Positions 1-7,666 of a stretch of 29,163 bases of DNA are shown here, piece by piece. The stretch's first letter is position 1, and each line of letters starts with the position of its first letter. This DNA is from Pacificimonas sp036351775 (GTDB taxonomy: Bacteria > Pseudomonadota > Alphaproteobacteria > Sphingomonadales > Sphingomonadaceae), in the NCBI GenBank assembly GCA_036351775.1, contig JAZBPX010000057.1, forward strand, positions 1 to 29,163, read 5' to 3'. The notes under the pieces are model-generated. The model saw only the letters and a program-made list of their open reading frames with translations, did no database searches and was not told the origin of the DNA. Position numbers and translations under genes: made by a program.

Positions 1-48
1 CCTGCCCTAACCACCCCACATGGTATCCTTAGGGGTGGTTAGGGCAGG
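1..48. repeat. Perfect 17-bp inverted repeat downstream of gpsA
   Basis: Bases 1-17 are exactly reverse-complementary to bases 32-48, with a 14-base loop between them. The stem is GC-rich and lies about 30 bp beyond the gpsA stop codon, where a transcription terminator would be expected. The window ends here, so a T-tract on the minus strand cannot be checked. It could equally be the edge of a larger intergenic palindrome. Confidence 0.6.
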
Positions 49-78
49 GGGGCGCGGGGCGGTGCGGCTTTCGCAGGT

Positions 79-1080
79 TCAACCCGCCTCCGAACGCTCC
101 GTTGTCAGGGGCCGCTGCATGAGGGCCGTCAGGGCATCGCGGGCGGCGAGGTTGCCCTGGACGAGGCCGAGGACCGCTTCGGCGATGGGCATTTCCACGC
201 CGAGGTCGCGGGCGAGCGACACAAGGACTGGGGCGGTGTGGACGCCCTCCGCGACCGTGACCCTGTCCGCCATCAGGTCCGCCGCGCTGCGGCCCTCGCC
301 AAGCGCCTTGCCGAAACTCATGTTGCGCGAGGCCTCCGACGAGCAGGTCAGGACGAGGTCGCCAAGGCCTGAGAGCCCCGCCAGCGTTTCCTCGCGCGCG
401 CCCTTGGCAAGGCCGAAGCGGAGCATTTCCGCAAAACCCCGGCTGATGATGGCGGCGCGGGCGTTCTTGCCGATGTCGAGGCCCGCCGCGACGCCGCAGG
501 CGATGGCGAGGACGTTCTTGACCGCGCCGCCAACCTCCGCGCCGATCACGTCGGTCGAGGCGTAGGGGCGAAAGGCCGGGCTGGCGATGCGCGCGATCAG
601 GCGGTCGGCAAGCGCAGCGTCGGCGCAGGAGAAAGTAACGGCGGCCGGGAGGCCTCTCGCCACTTCATCGGCAAAGGTGGGTCCGGAGAGGACGCAGAGC
701 GGGGCGCCCGGCTGGACGGCCTCGGCGACTTCGCTCATCAGGAGCTTGGTGCCCGCCTCGATGCCTTTGCAGCAGAGGATTATGGGTTTGCTACAGGGGC
801 CGAGCGCTTCGAGGGCGGCGCGGGCATGCTGGGCGGGCGTCACGAGGAGCAGGGCGTCGCAGGGGGACAGGTCAGCGAGGTCTGTTGTTGCCTCGAGGTC
901 CGGCGAGAGCGCGATGCCAGGGAGGAAGGTGCGGTTTTCGCGCCGCTCGTTGATGTCCGCGACGGTCTCCGGCTCGCGCGCCCACAGGGTGACGGGGCCG
1001 TTTGCGGTGCAGGTCTGGGCGAGCGCAGTGCCCCACGCGCCGCCGCCGATGACGCCCAGCCGCATTTGGGGCCCGGTCAT
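79..1080 (-). CDS. gpsA: NAD(P)H-dependent glycerol-3-phosphate dehydrogenase GpsA
   Basis: Cytoplasmic enzyme that reduces dihydroxyacetone phosphate to sn-glycerol-3-phosphate, the backbone of phospholipids. The 333-residue product has the usual family length. A Rossmann nucleotide-binding motif (GVIGGGAWGTALA) lies at residues 9-21. The C-terminal half carries the conserved segment VGGAVKNVLAIACG, which contains the catalytic-type lysine, then GLSGLGDLVLTC and the substrate-binding SRN stretch. The ATG overlaps the tsaD stop codon (ATGA), so the two genes are probably translationally coupled; an ATG five codons later (MRLGVIGGG) is a possible alternative start. A tsaD-gpsA pairing is common in Alphaproteobacteria. 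Identification is secure from sequence motifs. Confidence 0.97.
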   Translation of the reverse strand: MTGPQMRLGVIGGGAWGTALAQTCTANGPVTLWAREPETVADINERRENRTFLPGIALSPDLEATTDLADLSPCDALLLVTPAQHARAALEALGPCSKPIILCCKGIEAGTKLLMSEVAEAVQPGAPLCVLSGPTFADEVARGLPAAVTFSCADAALADRLIARIASPAFRPYASTDVIGAEVGGAVKNVLAIACGVAAGLDIGKNARAAIISRGFAEMLRFGLAKGAREETLAGLSGLGDLVLTCSSEASRNMSFGKALGEGRSAADLMADRVTVAEGVHTAPVLVSLARDLGVEMPIAEAVLGLVQGNLAARDALTALMQRPLTTERSEAG

Positions 1081-2156
1081 GCCTTGTAGCCAGCGCCGCG
1101 CGCCGCCTCTGCGTCTGGGTCGAGCGGCCAGCGCGGGCGGGCGGGGGTGTCAAGCGGGTCGCCCCCTGCGCTTACCAGACCGGCGCGCAGGCGCTCGATT
1201 CCGGCCCAGGCGATCATGGCGGCGTTGTCGGTGCAGAGGCGGGCGGGCGGCGCGATCATCGGCAGGTCATTGCGCTTTGCAAGATCGGTAAGCGCGCTGC
1301 GGATGACGGCATTGGCAGCGACACCGCCCGCAACGACGAGCGCGGTGGCATCGGGAGCACTCTGCATGGCCCGGGCAGTGCGGTCGATCAGGCAGTCGGC
1401 GGCGGCGCGCTGAAATGAGGCGGCGATGTCGGCGGCGGCGGGCGGATCGTCCTGCTGCGAGGCCCGGAGGACGGCGCTTTTTAGCCCTGCGAAGGAGAAG
1501 TGCGGTTCGTCCGACCCGGCGAGCGGGCGCGGGAGCGGGACGGCGGTTTCGTCGCCGGTCTTCGCCAGCGCCTCGATGAGAGGTCCGCCGGGATAGCCGA
1601 GGCCGAGGATTTTCGCGGCCTTGTCGAAGGCTTCGCCGACGGCGTCGTCGATCGTGGTGGCGAGGCGGCGGTACTGGCCGGGCGCATCGACCTGCAGGAT
1701 CTGCGTGTGGCCGCCGGAGACGAGGAGGAGCAGGTAAGGAAATTCCAGTCCCGGCTCGGCGAGGCGCGGGCTGAGCGCGTGGCCCTCCAGATGATTGACC
1801 GCAATCAGGAGCTTATCAGCTGCGTAGGCGAGCGCCTTGCCCGTCACGAGGCCGACCATGACGCCGCCGATCAGGCCAGGTCCTGCGGTGGCGGCGATCG
1901 CGTCGATATCGGCTAGGGTCAGGTCCGCCTGCGCCAGCGTGGCCTCGACCATCGGCGACAGGCGGTCCGAATGGGCGCGGGCTGCGATTTCGGGGACGAC
2001 ACCGCCATAGGGCGCGTGCTCCGTGTTTTGCCCAACCACGATGTCGGCAAGGATCGTCCCGTCGGCGGCGACGATGGCGACGGCGGTGTCGTCGCAGCTC
2101 GATTCGATGCCGAGCACGATGGGCCTTTGCGGCGGTGAGGAGGAAGCGGCGTTCAT
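1077..2156 (-). CDS. tsaD: tRNA N6-threonylcarbamoyladenosine transferase TsaD
   Basis: Catalytic subunit that transfers threonylcarbamoyl to A37 of ANN-decoding tRNAs, with TsaB and TsaE. The start is set at the ATG at 2156, giving 359 residues and the typical N-terminus VLGIESSCDDTAVAIV; upstream in-frame sequence runs antisense through hemC and is not part of the protein. The metal-binding pair H122/H126 sits in NHLEGH, the substrate region reads PEIAARAHSDRL, and the C-terminal CTDNAAMIAWAG supplies the last metal-binding aspartate. It is divergent from hemC across only 37 bp and overlaps gpsA by four bases. All signature residues are present. Confidence 0.97.
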   Translation of the reverse strand: MNAASSSPPQRPIVLGIESSCDDTAVAIVAADGTILADIVVGQNTEHAPYGGVVPEIAARAHSDRLSPMVEATLAQADLTLADIDAIAATAGPGLIGGVMVGLVTGKALAYAADKLLIAVNHLEGHALSPRLAEPGLEFPYLLLLVSGGHTQILQVDAPGQYRRLATTIDDAVGEAFDKAAKILGLGYPGGPLIEALAKTGDETAVPLPRPLAGSDEPHFSFAGLKSAVLRASQQDDPPAAADIAASFQRAAADCLIDRTARAMQSAPDATALVVAGGVAANAVIRSALTDLAKRNDLPMIAPPARLCTDNAAMIAWAGIERLRAGLVSAGGDPLDTPARPRWPLDPDAEAARGAGYKA

Positions 2157-2193
2157 ATTGTGTCCGCTTCGCGACCTAGTTACGCGGCGGAGA

Positions 2194-3111
2194 ATGGACA
2201 AGGACGCCCCCCTTCGTATCGGTACGCGCGGCTCGCCGCTGGCGCTGGCGCAGGCCGAGGCGGTGAAGGCGGCTCTGGCAGGCGAGGGCCGGGCGGGCGA
2301 GATCGTCACGGTCTCCACGAGGGGCGACCGGCGGCGGGACGTGCCGCTGGCCCAGCTGGGCGGAAAGGGTGTCTGGACGAAGGAGCTGGAACGCGCGCTG
2401 CTGGACGGCGAGATCGATCTGGCGGTGCACTCGCTGAAGGATGTGGAGAGCGTCAGGCCGGACGGGCTGCTGGTGGCCGCGACCCTGCCCCGGGCGGACG
2501 TGCGCGAGCGGCTGATCGGTGTCGCCGGTCTCGATGCGCTCACGGGCGGGATGCGCGTCGGCACGTCGTCGCCGCGCCGGGCCGCGCAGCTTCTGCGGCG
2601 GGTGCCGGGTCTGGTGATCGAACCGCTGCGGGGGAATGTCGCGACGCGGCTGAAGGCGATCAAGGACGGGGCGTTCGATGCCACCCTGCTGGCGGCGGCG
2701 GGGCTGTCGCGACTGCGTCATGACGATGTGGGCTCGGCGCTGACGACGGAAGACATGCTGCCCGCGCCGGGACAGGCGGCCATTGCCATCGAGGCGCGCG
2801 CGGATGACGCCGCTGTTCTTCAGGCGCTCGCGGCAATCAACCATGCCGAGACCTTTACGGCTGTAACGGCAGAGCGAGCGGTGTCGCGGCGGCTGGGCGG
2901 CAGCTGTCACAGCCCGGTGGCTGCATTGGCGCGGCGGGACGGTGAAGGCTGGTATCTGCGGGCGGAAATCCTGAGCCTTGATGGTGCCGACCTGCGTTCC
3001 GCCGAGCGACGCTTCGCGGCGGCGGATGCCGAAGCGGCAGGTACGGCAATGGCCGAGGCGCTGCTGGCGGGTGCGCCGGACAGCATCGCCAGGCTGTTCG
3101 GCGGCGCGTGA
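2194..3111 (+). CDS. hemC: Hydroxymethylbilane synthase (porphobilinogen deaminase) HemC
   Basis: Polymerises four porphobilinogen molecules into hydroxymethylbilane for heme, siroheme and corrinoid synthesis. The start is the ATG at 2194 (MDKDAPLRIGTRGSPLALAQ), giving 305 residues, normal for the family; further upstream reading would enter divergent tsaD. The catalytic aspartate is D83 in HSLKDV, GTSSPRRAAQ binds the substrate chain, and C238 in LGGSCHSP is the cysteine that carries the dipyrromethane cofactor. The usual HSMKDVP motif reads HSLKDVES here, a mild deviation. The stop codon overlaps the hemD GTG (GTGA), indicating coupled translation. Confidence 0.97.
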   Translation: MDKDAPLRIGTRGSPLALAQAEAVKAALAGEGRAGEIVTVSTRGDRRRDVPLAQLGGKGVWTKELERALLDGEIDLAVHSLKDVESVRPDGLLVAATLPRADVRERLIGVAGLDALTGGMRVGTSSPRRAAQLLRRVPGLVIEPLRGNVATRLKAIKDGAFDATLLAAAGLSRLRHDDVGSALTTEDMLPAPGQAAIAIEARADDAAVLQALAAINHAETFTAVTAERAVSRRLGGSCHSPVAALARRDGEGWYLRAEILSLDGADLRSAERRFAAADAEAAGTAMAEALLAGAPDSIARLFGGA

Positions 3112-3788
3112 AGGTTCTGGTAACGCGGCCCGCCGTGCAGGCGGCGCGAACCGCGGCGCGGCTCACAGCGCTGGGGCATGAGGCGCTGGTGTCGCCGCTG
3201 CTATGTCTCGAACCGAGGGACTGGACACTGCCCGCCCGGCAACCCGATGCCCTGATTGCGACCAGCGCGAACGCCTTTGCGGGCGGGATCCCGCCAGACC
3301 TGCGCACCCTTCCGCTCTACTGTGTCGGACGGCGAACCGCCGAGGCGGCAGTCGCTGCCGGTTTCGCTGACGCGCGGGTGACGGGCGACGGCACGGCGGC
3401 AGGCCTGTTTGCCGCCCTGCCGCGCGGCGATGCGCGCTATCTGTATCTATCCGGGCGAGACATCAGCACCCCGCCGCCGCGGGATCTCTCGATCGAGCGG
3501 GTTGTGACCTATGAAATGGTGCCCTACCGCCTGTCGCACGATGCAGTGACCGACCTAGAGAGGGGACGGATCGACTGGGTTCTGAGCTATTCGGCAGCGT
3601 CGCTAACGCGGTTTACGGAGGAACTGGCGCGGGCAGGTGTCGACCGGCGCGGTCTTTCGGCCGCCCATCTCGGCGCGGCGGATGCTGCGGACAGAACCGG
3701 CTGGCAGCGCTTCGTCACGGCGGATGGACCGACCGAAGATGCGCTCTTTGCGGCGGCGGGGCTGCTGTGCGAAGACAGCGGGCGATGA
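3108..3788 (+). CDS. hemD: Uroporphyrinogen-III synthase HemD
   Basis: Cyclises hydroxymethylbilane to uroporphyrinogen III. The GTG start overlaps the hemC stop by four bases, and the N-terminus VLVTRPAVQAARTAARLTALGHEALVSP (given here only as the VLVTRP...GHEALVSP pattern over residues 3-30) is typical of this poorly conserved family. The 226-residue length fits. Later motifs include IATSANAF and the C-terminal segment around VLSYSAASLTRF. Position directly after hemC and before the mitofilin-like gene supports the call as much as the sequence does. It is probably co-transcribed with both. Confidence 0.92.
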   Translation: MKVLVTRPAVQAARTAARLTALGHEALVSPLLCLEPRDWTLPARQPDALIATSANAFAGGIPPDLRTLPLYCVGRRTAEAAVAAGFADARVTGDGTAAGLFAALPRGDARYLYLSGRDISTPPPRDLSIERVVTYEMVPYRLSHDAVTDLERGRIDWVLSYSAASLTRFTEELARAGVDRRGLSAAHLGAADAADRTGWQRFVTADGPTEDALFAAAGLLCEDSGR

Positions 3789-3804
3789 GGGCTTTCGGGT
3801 GAGC

Positions 3805-4917
3805 ATGATGGACGAGCGGCGAACAACGGCGACCCCGAATGGGCGTGACAGTACGCGCGATACCGGGCGCGGCGATGGGCGCGGTAGCGGCATGGCGGCG
3901 TGGCTGATCATCCTGCTGCTGGTTGCCTTCATCGGCGGCATGCTGCTGTCGCCCTGGTTCGAGAATGAAGTGCGGCCGCGCCTGCCGTTCATTACCGCGG
4001 AACGCGCCGAAGACGCGCTGACCGCGCGGCTCGACCAGCAGGAACGCGCCATCGAACTGCTGGAAGGGCGAATCGCGGCGGTCGAGCAGCGGCCGGAGGC
4101 GCCGAGCCTTCCCAGCGTCATTGCCGATACCAACGAGCAGCCCGCGCTGAACGACCCGGTTCCCGCAGAGGCGGCGGCGGAACTGGCGACGGGGCAGCTC
4201 GCCGGCCTGTCGACGCGCGTCGATGCGCTGGACCGGCAGCAGACACAGATCGGCAGCCGCGTGGACAATCTGTCGGCGGAGGTCGCCGGCCTGACCGTGC
4301 GCGTGCAGGATACGCGCGGCGAAGCGGCCGGCCAGGTTGAGCGGGCCGAGCGACTGGCGCGGGAGGCGCGGTCGGTGATCCTGGTCGCACAGGCGCGGCG
4401 GGCGTTCGAACAGGGACAGCCGCTTGGACCGGTCGAGCCGGCCCTGCGGACGGCGCTGGGGCCGGACAGCAGCGAACAGATCGACCGGCTGGTCGCGGGG
4501 ATGCGCGGTCTCGTGCGGCCGCCCGCGCTTGCCGACCGGTTCGCACGGCTGGCCCCGCAGCTGATCGACCCGGCGCGCGGTCAGGCGGGGGAGGAGAGCT
4601 GGTGGTCCTCCTTCACCTCCGGCGTCGCGAGCATCTTCGAGGTGCGCCGCGCGCAAGACGAACCGAACGCCGAGCGCACCGAGGATGTCGTTGCCCGCGT
4701 CGAAACCCTGATCCGTGCCGGCAATGTGGACGGCGCGCTCGCCGCCTTTCGCTCGCTGCCGGATGCCGTGCAGCAGCGCGGCCAGCGCTGGGCGCGCGAT
4801 GCCCAGCGCTACCTGCAGACCGAATCGGTGCTGGCGCAGCTGGAGGCGCAGGTTGTCGGCGAAGGCAGCGCCGCCGCGCCCGAACCCGCGCAGCCGCAGG
4901 GGACGACGCAGCTCTAG
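3805..4917 (+). CDS. Mitofilin/Mic60-like inner-membrane protein
   Basis: Alphaproteobacterial relative of the mitochondrial cristae-shaping protein Mic60. The 370-residue product has a charged 30-residue N-terminus, one membrane segment at about residues 31-50 (AAWLIILLLVAFIGGMLLSP), a long region predicted as coiled coil (about 65-190, with QQERAIELLEGRIAAVEQ), and a C-terminal mitofilin-type helical domain (about 235-350) containing the ESWWSSF motif and a TPR-like end. The bulk should lie in the periplasm. The start is the tandem ATG at 3805/3808; a GTG at 3799 is also possible. It follows hemD by 16 bp. This heme-operon position is known for bacterial Mic60, which is thought to shape membrane invaginations. 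The family call is firm; the exact role here is inferred. Confidence 0.82.
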   Translation: MMDERRTTATPNGRDSTRDTGRGDGRGSGMAAWLIILLLVAFIGGMLLSPWFENEVRPRLPFITAERAEDALTARLDQQERAIELLEGRIAAVEQRPEAPSLPSVIADTNEQPALNDPVPAEAAAELATGQLAGLSTRVDALDRQQTQIGSRVDNLSAEVAGLTVRVQDTRGEAAGQVERAERLAREARSVILVAQARRAFEQGQPLGPVEPALRTALGPDSSEQIDRLVAGMRGLVRPPALADRFARLAPQLIDPARGQAGEESWWSSFTSGVASIFEVRRAQDEPNAERTEDVVARVETLIRAGNVDGALAAFRSLPDAVQQRGQRWARDAQRYLQTESVLAQLEAQVVGEGSAAAPEPAQPQGTTQL

Positions 4918-4950
4918 GCTGCGCGAATTAGATCTGATCGAAGAAACGTC

Positions 4951-5025
4951 TGGAGCGGGCGAGGCGATTCGAACGCCCGACCCCAACCTTGGCAAGGTTG
5001 TGCTCTACCCCTGAGCTACGCCCGC
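4951..5025 (-). tRNA. tRNA-Gly (GCC anticodon), CCA encoded
   Basis: On the minus strand a full cloverleaf can be drawn. The 7-bp acceptor stem GCGGGCG/CGCCCGC is at 5019-5025 and 4955-4961. The D-arm reads GTAGCTCAGGGGTAGAGCAC. The anticodon stem CAACC/GGTTG has loop TTGCCAA with anticodon GCC. The T-loop reads GTTCGAATC. The discriminator is T and the CCA tail is encoded at 4951-4953. Total length is 75 with CCA. It lies between the Mic60-like gene and the thioredoxin gene, both on the other strand. Confidence 0.98.
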
Positions 5026-5217
5026 TCACTGGCGTCATCGCTGGAAGGATCGAAACCGCATAAGGCGGCGCTTCCGGCGTGGGAGGCGGGCAAGTAACAC
5101 CCGGCCCGCATGCTGGCAAGTCCTTTGCGAAACGGCGATCCGGCCCCATATCGACGCCTGATCTCAACGGCGGTGAGGCAATCGGTTTCGCCGCCGCGCA
5201 CGAAAGGAACCCGACCC

Positions 5218-6135
5218 TTGGCCACCCTGACGACCCCTGAAGGCGACCGCGCCGCAATGGAGGCCTTCCAGACCGACGTGATCGAGCCGAGCATGACCGC
5301 GCTCGTGATTCTCGATTTCCATGCCGAATGGTGCGGGCCGTGCAAGCAGGTCGGGCCGGTGCTTGAAAAAGTCGCGGCGGACTATGCCGACAGGGGCGTC
5401 ATCCTGAAGAAGATCGACGTCGACAAGAATCCCGTCATTGCCGCGCAGTTCCGGGTGCAGTCGATCCCGCAAATCTATGCCATCCATCAGGGCCAGCCGG
5501 TCGCCGACCTGACGCAGGCGCGGACCGAGCCGCAGTTCAAGCAGTTCCTCGACGAAATCCTGCCGCAGCTGAATATCGGCGGCGCGGATGCGGGTGCGAA
5601 GGAAGCCGAAGCGGCGCTTGCCGAAGCGCTGGCCGCGGCGCGCGGGCTGCAGGCGGAGGGCGAGCATATCGACGCGCTGAAACTCTATCAGCAGATGATT
5701 ACCGCGCACCCCGAGAACGAGGCGGTTCTGGGCGGGGCGGCGGTGTCGCTGATCGCGCTGGGTGACACCGAGCAGGCGAAGGGCCTGATCGCGAAGGTGG
5801 ACGAGGGGTCGGAAACCGCGGAGATCGTGCAGGCGCGCAAGGCGCTGGCGCTGGGCGAGAATGCGGTCGACGAGGGCGAACTGTCGACGCTGAAGGCCGC
5901 GGTGGAAGCGAATGAGGCCGACCTCGATGCGCGCATTGCCTATGCCGATGCGCTGGCCGGTGCGAACCGGGGCGAGGAGGCAGCGGACCAGTATCTCGAT
6001 GCGATCGCGCGTGACCGGGAGCATGACGACGGCGCGGCGCGCAAGAAGCTGCTGGACCTGTTCGAAGCCTCGGGGCTGACAACGCCCTGGGTCAATATCG
6101 CACGGCGCAAACTTTCCTCGATCCTGTTTTCCTGA
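5218..6135 (+). CDS. Thioredoxin-domain protein with C-terminal TPR-like domain (YbbN/CnoX type)
   Basis: A 305-residue protein with an N-terminal thioredoxin fold (about residues 14-118) and a helical C-terminal domain (about 130-300). The active site is intact, WCGPC with C39 and C42, and SIPQIY supplies the cis-proline. YbbN-like proteins act as redox-linked holdases that pass clients to chaperones; that role is inferred. The start is set at TTG 5218: an AAAGGA ribosome site lies nine bases upstream, and the resulting (M)ATLTTP N-terminus resembles sphingomonad homologues beginning MAT. The ATG at 5257 is a weaker alternative because it has no clear ribosome site. Four bases separate its stop from the next gene. 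Confidence 0.88.
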   Translation: MATLTTPEGDRAAMEAFQTDVIEPSMTALVILDFHAEWCGPCKQVGPVLEKVAADYADRGVILKKIDVDKNPVIAAQFRVQSIPQIYAIHQGQPVADLTQARTEPQFKQFLDEILPQLNIGGADAGAKEAEAALAEALAAARGLQAEGEHIDALKLYQQMITAHPENEAVLGGAAVSLIALGDTEQAKGLIAKVDEGSETAEIVQARKALALGENAVDEGELSTLKAAVEANEADLDARIAYADALAGANRGEEAADQYLDAIARDREHDDGAARKKLLDLFEASGLTTPWVNIARRKLSSILFS

Positions 6136-6139
6136 CGGC

Positions 6140-6787
6140 ATGAGCGAAAGCCGTATGCCCGATACCCCGCAGATCGAGACGCTGCCCGCGTCGCTGCCGA
6201 TCTTTCCCCTGGAAGGGGCGATCGTGCTGCCGCGTGGGAACCTGCCGCTGAACATCTTCGAGCCGCGCTATCTCGACATGATCCGCGATGGATCGGCGGG
6301 GCAGGGCCTGATCGGGATGATCCAGCCGAAGCCGGACGGGTCGCTGTACGAGGTCGGCGGGCTGGGGCGTATCCGGCAGATGGAGGAAACGCCGGACGGC
6401 CGGATCGAGCTGGTGCTGAGCGGACTGATGCGGTTCCGGATTACCGAGGAACTGACGGTGATGACCCGCTACCGGCAGGTCGCGCCGCACTATCAGGAGT
6501 TTCTCGGCGACCTGAGGACGCCGAACCCGCTCGATGCGACGACGCGGGAGGCGCTGGAGCAGGGGCTGCGCAGCTATCTCGACGAAAACGACCTGAGCGC
6601 GGACTGGGAAGCGATCCAGAGTTCGGACGACGAAACGCTGGTGAACACGCTGGCGGCCGTGTGCCCGTTCGACCCGGCGGAGAAGCAGGCACTGGTCGAG
6701 GCGGAGGACCTGGCGCGGCGCGCGGCGCTCCTTGAGGCGCTGATGCGCTTTCCGGGCGGCGGTCCGGCGGGGCGGCAGGTGCACTGA
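6140..6787 (+). CDS. LON substrate-binding-domain protein
   Basis: A stand-alone LON N-terminal domain protein of 215 residues without the AAA+ or protease domains of Lon. The core begins LPIFPLEGAIVLPRGNLPLN and continues IFEPRYLDMI, the classic LON-domain start, followed by GLIGMIQP and a helical C-terminus. Such proteins are widespread but their function is poorly defined; a role in protein quality control is inferred from the domain and from the preceding thioredoxin/TPR protein. An internal ATG at 6155 (MPDTPQIETLP) is an alternative start. Its TGA overlaps the ATG of the next gene by one base. Confidence 0.9.
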   Translation: MSESRMPDTPQIETLPASLPIFPLEGAIVLPRGNLPLNIFEPRYLDMIRDGSAGQGLIGMIQPKPDGSLYEVGGLGRIRQMEETPDGRIELVLSGLMRFRITEELTVMTRYRQVAPHYQEFLGDLRTPNPLDATTREALEQGLRSYLDENDLSADWEAIQSSDDETLVNTLAAVCPFDPAEKQALVEAEDLARRAALLEALMRFPGGGPAGRQVH

Positions 6788-7029
6788 TGACGGCCGAGGG
6801 TAAGGACGCCGAAGCGGCACCGACGAGCCCGTCCGGCTGGGGCGCGAAACCGCGCGCGGTCGATCCACGGGTCCTTGAAATCCTGGTCTGCCCGGTGACG
6901 AAGCAGCCGCTGCGCTATGACCGGGAGGCGGAGGAGCTGATCTCGAAGTCGGCGGGGCTCGCCTATCCGGTGCGCGACGGCATTCCCATCATGCTGATCG
7001 AGGAAGCGCGGGAACTGGACGGGGACTGA
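6787..7029 (+). CDS. Trm112-like (UPF0434) small protein
   Basis: An 80-residue protein of the Trm112/YcaR type. The diagnostic segment is LEILVCPVTKQPLRY at about residues 29-43, followed by LAYPVRDGIPIML, the standard C-terminal signature. Eukaryotic Trm112 activates methyltransferases; the bacterial role is not established. There is a 25-residue extension before the conserved core, longer than the minimal family form. Only one cysteine is visible (in VCPV), so the four-cysteine zinc site of eukaryotic Trm112 is absent, as is usual in bacteria. It is the last gene of the thioredoxin-LON-Trm112 run. Confidence 0.9.
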   Translation: MTAEGKDAEAAPTSPSGWGAKPRAVDPRVLEILVCPVTKQPLRYDREAEELISKSAGLAYPVRDGIPIMLIEEARELDGD

Positions 7030-7042
7030 GGCTGGCGCAGCC

Positions 7043-7666
7043 TCACCCGCCGGCGTGACCGCAAAACGCGTCGACCTGTTGATCCAGGGCGGCGCGCTCT
7101 TCCTTCGACAGGCCGACGGGTTTTGCCAGCGGCGCTCCGGTTTTGGGATCGAACAGCGGATGCTGGCGCCAGGAGCCGGTCCAGCGGGCGCTGGCCAGCC
7201 ACTTCATGATGGGCAGGGCCATCGCCATCATGGATGCCTGTTCCACATCGTCCGGTACGTTGCAGCCGGACTCGGGGAAGACGTGCTTCGCGGACGCGTT
7301 GCCGATGGCGCGCGCATCCGGGCTGGTCAGGATCATGGAATAGAACGCCCACTTCGGGCTGGCGAGGCTGTTCGCCAGCGGCGTGCGGCAGGTCCTGCAG
7401 GACCAGCGGAGGAGCGGCCTGTCGGTCAGATGGACGGCGGCCAGGCTGTCGCGCCCGCGCGCCAGCGATACCGCACCTGCTGGCATTTGCAGGATGTCCG
7501 TACCCGCATGGCGGTCGAGAACCGTGTCGGCGTGGCCGGTATAATGCGCAAAGGCCTGACAGTCGCGGCAATGGCAGACATAGCGGCGACCCTGCGCGAT
7601 TCCCTCCGCGGAAACCGCACCGGCAACAGCGCCGCACTCGCAGCCGAACGCCAGCGGCGCGCTCAC
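7043..7666 (-). CDS. GFA/CENP-V-like zinc-binding protein (DUF6151-like)
   Basis: A 207-residue protein with cysteines arranged as in glutathione-dependent formaldehyde-activating (GFA) proteins: C9-x-C11, C31-H-C33-x-x-C36 and C90-x-x-C93. GFA-like folds use these to bind zinc. The rest of the protein does not match the short canonical GFA enzyme, and the closest family I recall is DUF6151, of unknown function. The GTG start overlaps the stop of the upstream cyclase gene (GTGA), so the two are probably an operon. No reaction is claimed. Confidence 0.75.
   Translation of the reverse strand: MSAPLAFGCECGAVAGAVSAEGIAQGRRYVCHCRDCQAFAHYTGHADTVLDRHAGTDILQMPAGAVSLARGRDSLAAVHLTDRPLLRWSCRTCRTPLANSLASPKWAFYSMILTSPDARAIGNASAKHVFPESGCNVPDDVEQASMMAMALPIMKWLASARWTGSWRQHPLFDPKTGAPLAKPVGLSKEERAALDQQVDAFCGHAGG

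Noticed and set aside
2157..2193. Bidirectional promoter between tsaD and hemC
   Set aside because: The 37-bp gap must be near promoters for both genes, but no convincing -35/-10 pair could be placed on either strand.
2157..2684. Extension of the tsaD frame upstream of 2156
   Set aside because: The extra 176 residues are antisense to hemC and low in complexity; the conserved TsaD N-terminus begins at the ATG at 2156.
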